From positions 1 through 64,000 of the forward strand of contig NHCB01000013.1 in assembly GCA_002167745.1 (NCBI GenBank): 64,000 nucleotides of DNA. The letters run 5' to 3'. This document shows positions 63,580 through 64,000 of the stretch, piece after piece. A program made the translations under genes and the position numbers. How positions within the stretch are numbered: the first letter of the stretch is position 1; each line of letters starts with the position of its first letter. The notes under the pieces were generated by a model. It searched no databases. It worked only from the letters and a program-made list of their open reading frames with translations, and had not been told where the DNA came from. The stretch comes from Betaproteobacteria bacterium TMED22. GTDB lineage: Bacteria; Pseudomonadota; Gammaproteobacteria; Burkholderiales; Eutrophovitaceae.

Positions 63580-64000
63580 ATGTCTGCACACATTTCAAAC
63601 GTTCGGCCAAAACCAGATAAAGTTATAGTCGACATCGCAAAATACGCATCTAAAAAAACCATAACAAGTAAACAAGCGTATGAAACCGCGAGATATTGTT
63701 TAATGGATACTCTAGGCTGCGGCTTAGAAGCACTTGAATATCCAGCATGCAACAAATTATTAGGTCCGATCGTACCAGGCACTATCGTTCCGAACGGCGC
63801 AAGGGTCCCAGGTACTCAATTTCAGCTAGATCCAATTCAAGCCGCCTTCAACATAGGCACTATGATTCGTTGGCTGGATTTTAATGATACTTGGCTCGCT
63901 GCAGAATGGGGTCATCCCTCAGACAATTTAGGGGGTATACTTGCTACAGCGGATTGGCTATCAAGAAACGCAGTATCATCAGGCAAGAAGCCTCTAAAAA
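63580..64000 (+). CDS. prpD: 2-methylcitrate dehydratase (PrpD), 3' end beyond the window
   Basis: The gene starts at ATG 63580 with an AACAGGAAC ribosome region and is open to the end of the window (140 codons plus one base). The protein shows the MmgE/PrpD start: [14 protein letters not shown], the [21 protein letters not shown] stretch and [17 protein letters not shown]. Position after prpB and prpC supports methylcitrate dehydration. The downstream part, including most of the active site, is not visible. Confidence 0.9.
   Translation, partial: MSAHISNVRPKPDKVIVDIAKYASKKTITSKQAYETARYCLMDTLGCGLEALEYPACNKLLGPIVPGTIVPNGARVPGTQFQLDPIQAAFNIGTMIRWLDFNDTWLAAEWGHPSDNLGGILATADWLSRNAVSSGKKPLK

Noticed and set aside
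1-64000. Mobile elements, integrases, attachment sites, CRISPR arrays, toxin-antitoxin pairs or a replication origin.
   Set aside because: Reading both strands gave no transposase, recombinase, repeat-spacer array or DnaA-box cluster. dnaB and the primosome gene priB are ordinary chromosomal genes here.

Overview
The window looks like chromosomal core genome of a low-GC, aerobic betaproteobacterium, most likely a Burkholderiales-type organism. This is inferred from gene content and order, since no sequence search could be run. Supporting signs are the block GntR regulator, sdhCDAB, sdhE, gltA, sucA, sucB, lpd, zapE with a divergent mdh and CoA ester lyase. Others are an RpfE-type gene before recJ, a rpsF-priB-rpsR-rplI operon with PriB, PHB genes (phaC, phaB, phaR) and prfB-lysS adjacency. 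I see no insertion sequences, phage genes, integrases, CRISPR arrays or rRNA genes.

Layout. 1-2.1 kb: tRNA-Val(GAC), cut by the window edge, and lolCD on the minus strand. 2.2-9.6 kb: an RpfE-like gene, recJ, prfB (with its programmed +1 frameshift), lysS and acetoacetyl-CoA synthetase on the plus strand. 9.7-19.4 kb: a tightly packed six-gene minus-strand operon for a multi-step electron-transfer chain. 19.9-29.9 kb: gdhA, bamD, rluD, a YfiH-type gene, a ZIP transporter, phaC-phaB-phaR, rimO and a DUF1232 protein. 29.9-39.9 kb: DinG/YoaA helicase, rmuC, typA, divergent selD/selU, a Bcp peroxiredoxin and dnaB. 40.0-41.7 kb: rplI, rpsR, priB and rpsF with a strong leader hairpin. 41.9-46.8 kb: an MFS pump, a small membrane protein, prpE and acuI. 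46.9-59.2 kb: zapE and the 2-oxoglutarate dehydrogenase, citrate synthase and succinate dehydrogenase genes, read from a GntR regulator. 59.5-64.0 kb: divergent mdh, CoA ester lyase, prpB, prpC and the start of prpD.

Central metabolism is the main theme. AcuI and PrpE can turn acrylate or propionate into propionyl-CoA, PrpC/PrpD/PrpB convert propionyl-CoA to pyruvate and succinate, and the Sdh, Mdh, GltA and Odh genes complete the TCA cycle. Acetoacetyl-CoA synthetase and the Pha genes handle C4 storage carbon. A perfect 14-bp palindrome between gntR and mdh is a candidate operator linking both arms.

The most unusual part is the redox operon at 9706-19427. It encodes a 781-residue protein joining an FAD/NAD reductase, two cyclic-nucleotide-binding domains and a four-cluster ferredoxin. 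It also encodes a five-helix membrane protein with two His pairs spaced for two b hemes, a decaheme c cytochrome with an N-terminal FHA-like domain and a transmembrane anchor, a second cytochrome with four canonical heme sites plus an aberrant CX4CN site, a pentaheme cytochrome and a 528-residue outer-membrane barrel. Together these could carry electrons from cytoplasmic NAD(P)H to the periplasm or outer membrane. The final acceptor or donor, the direction of flow and the signals read by the regulatory domains cannot be told from sequence.
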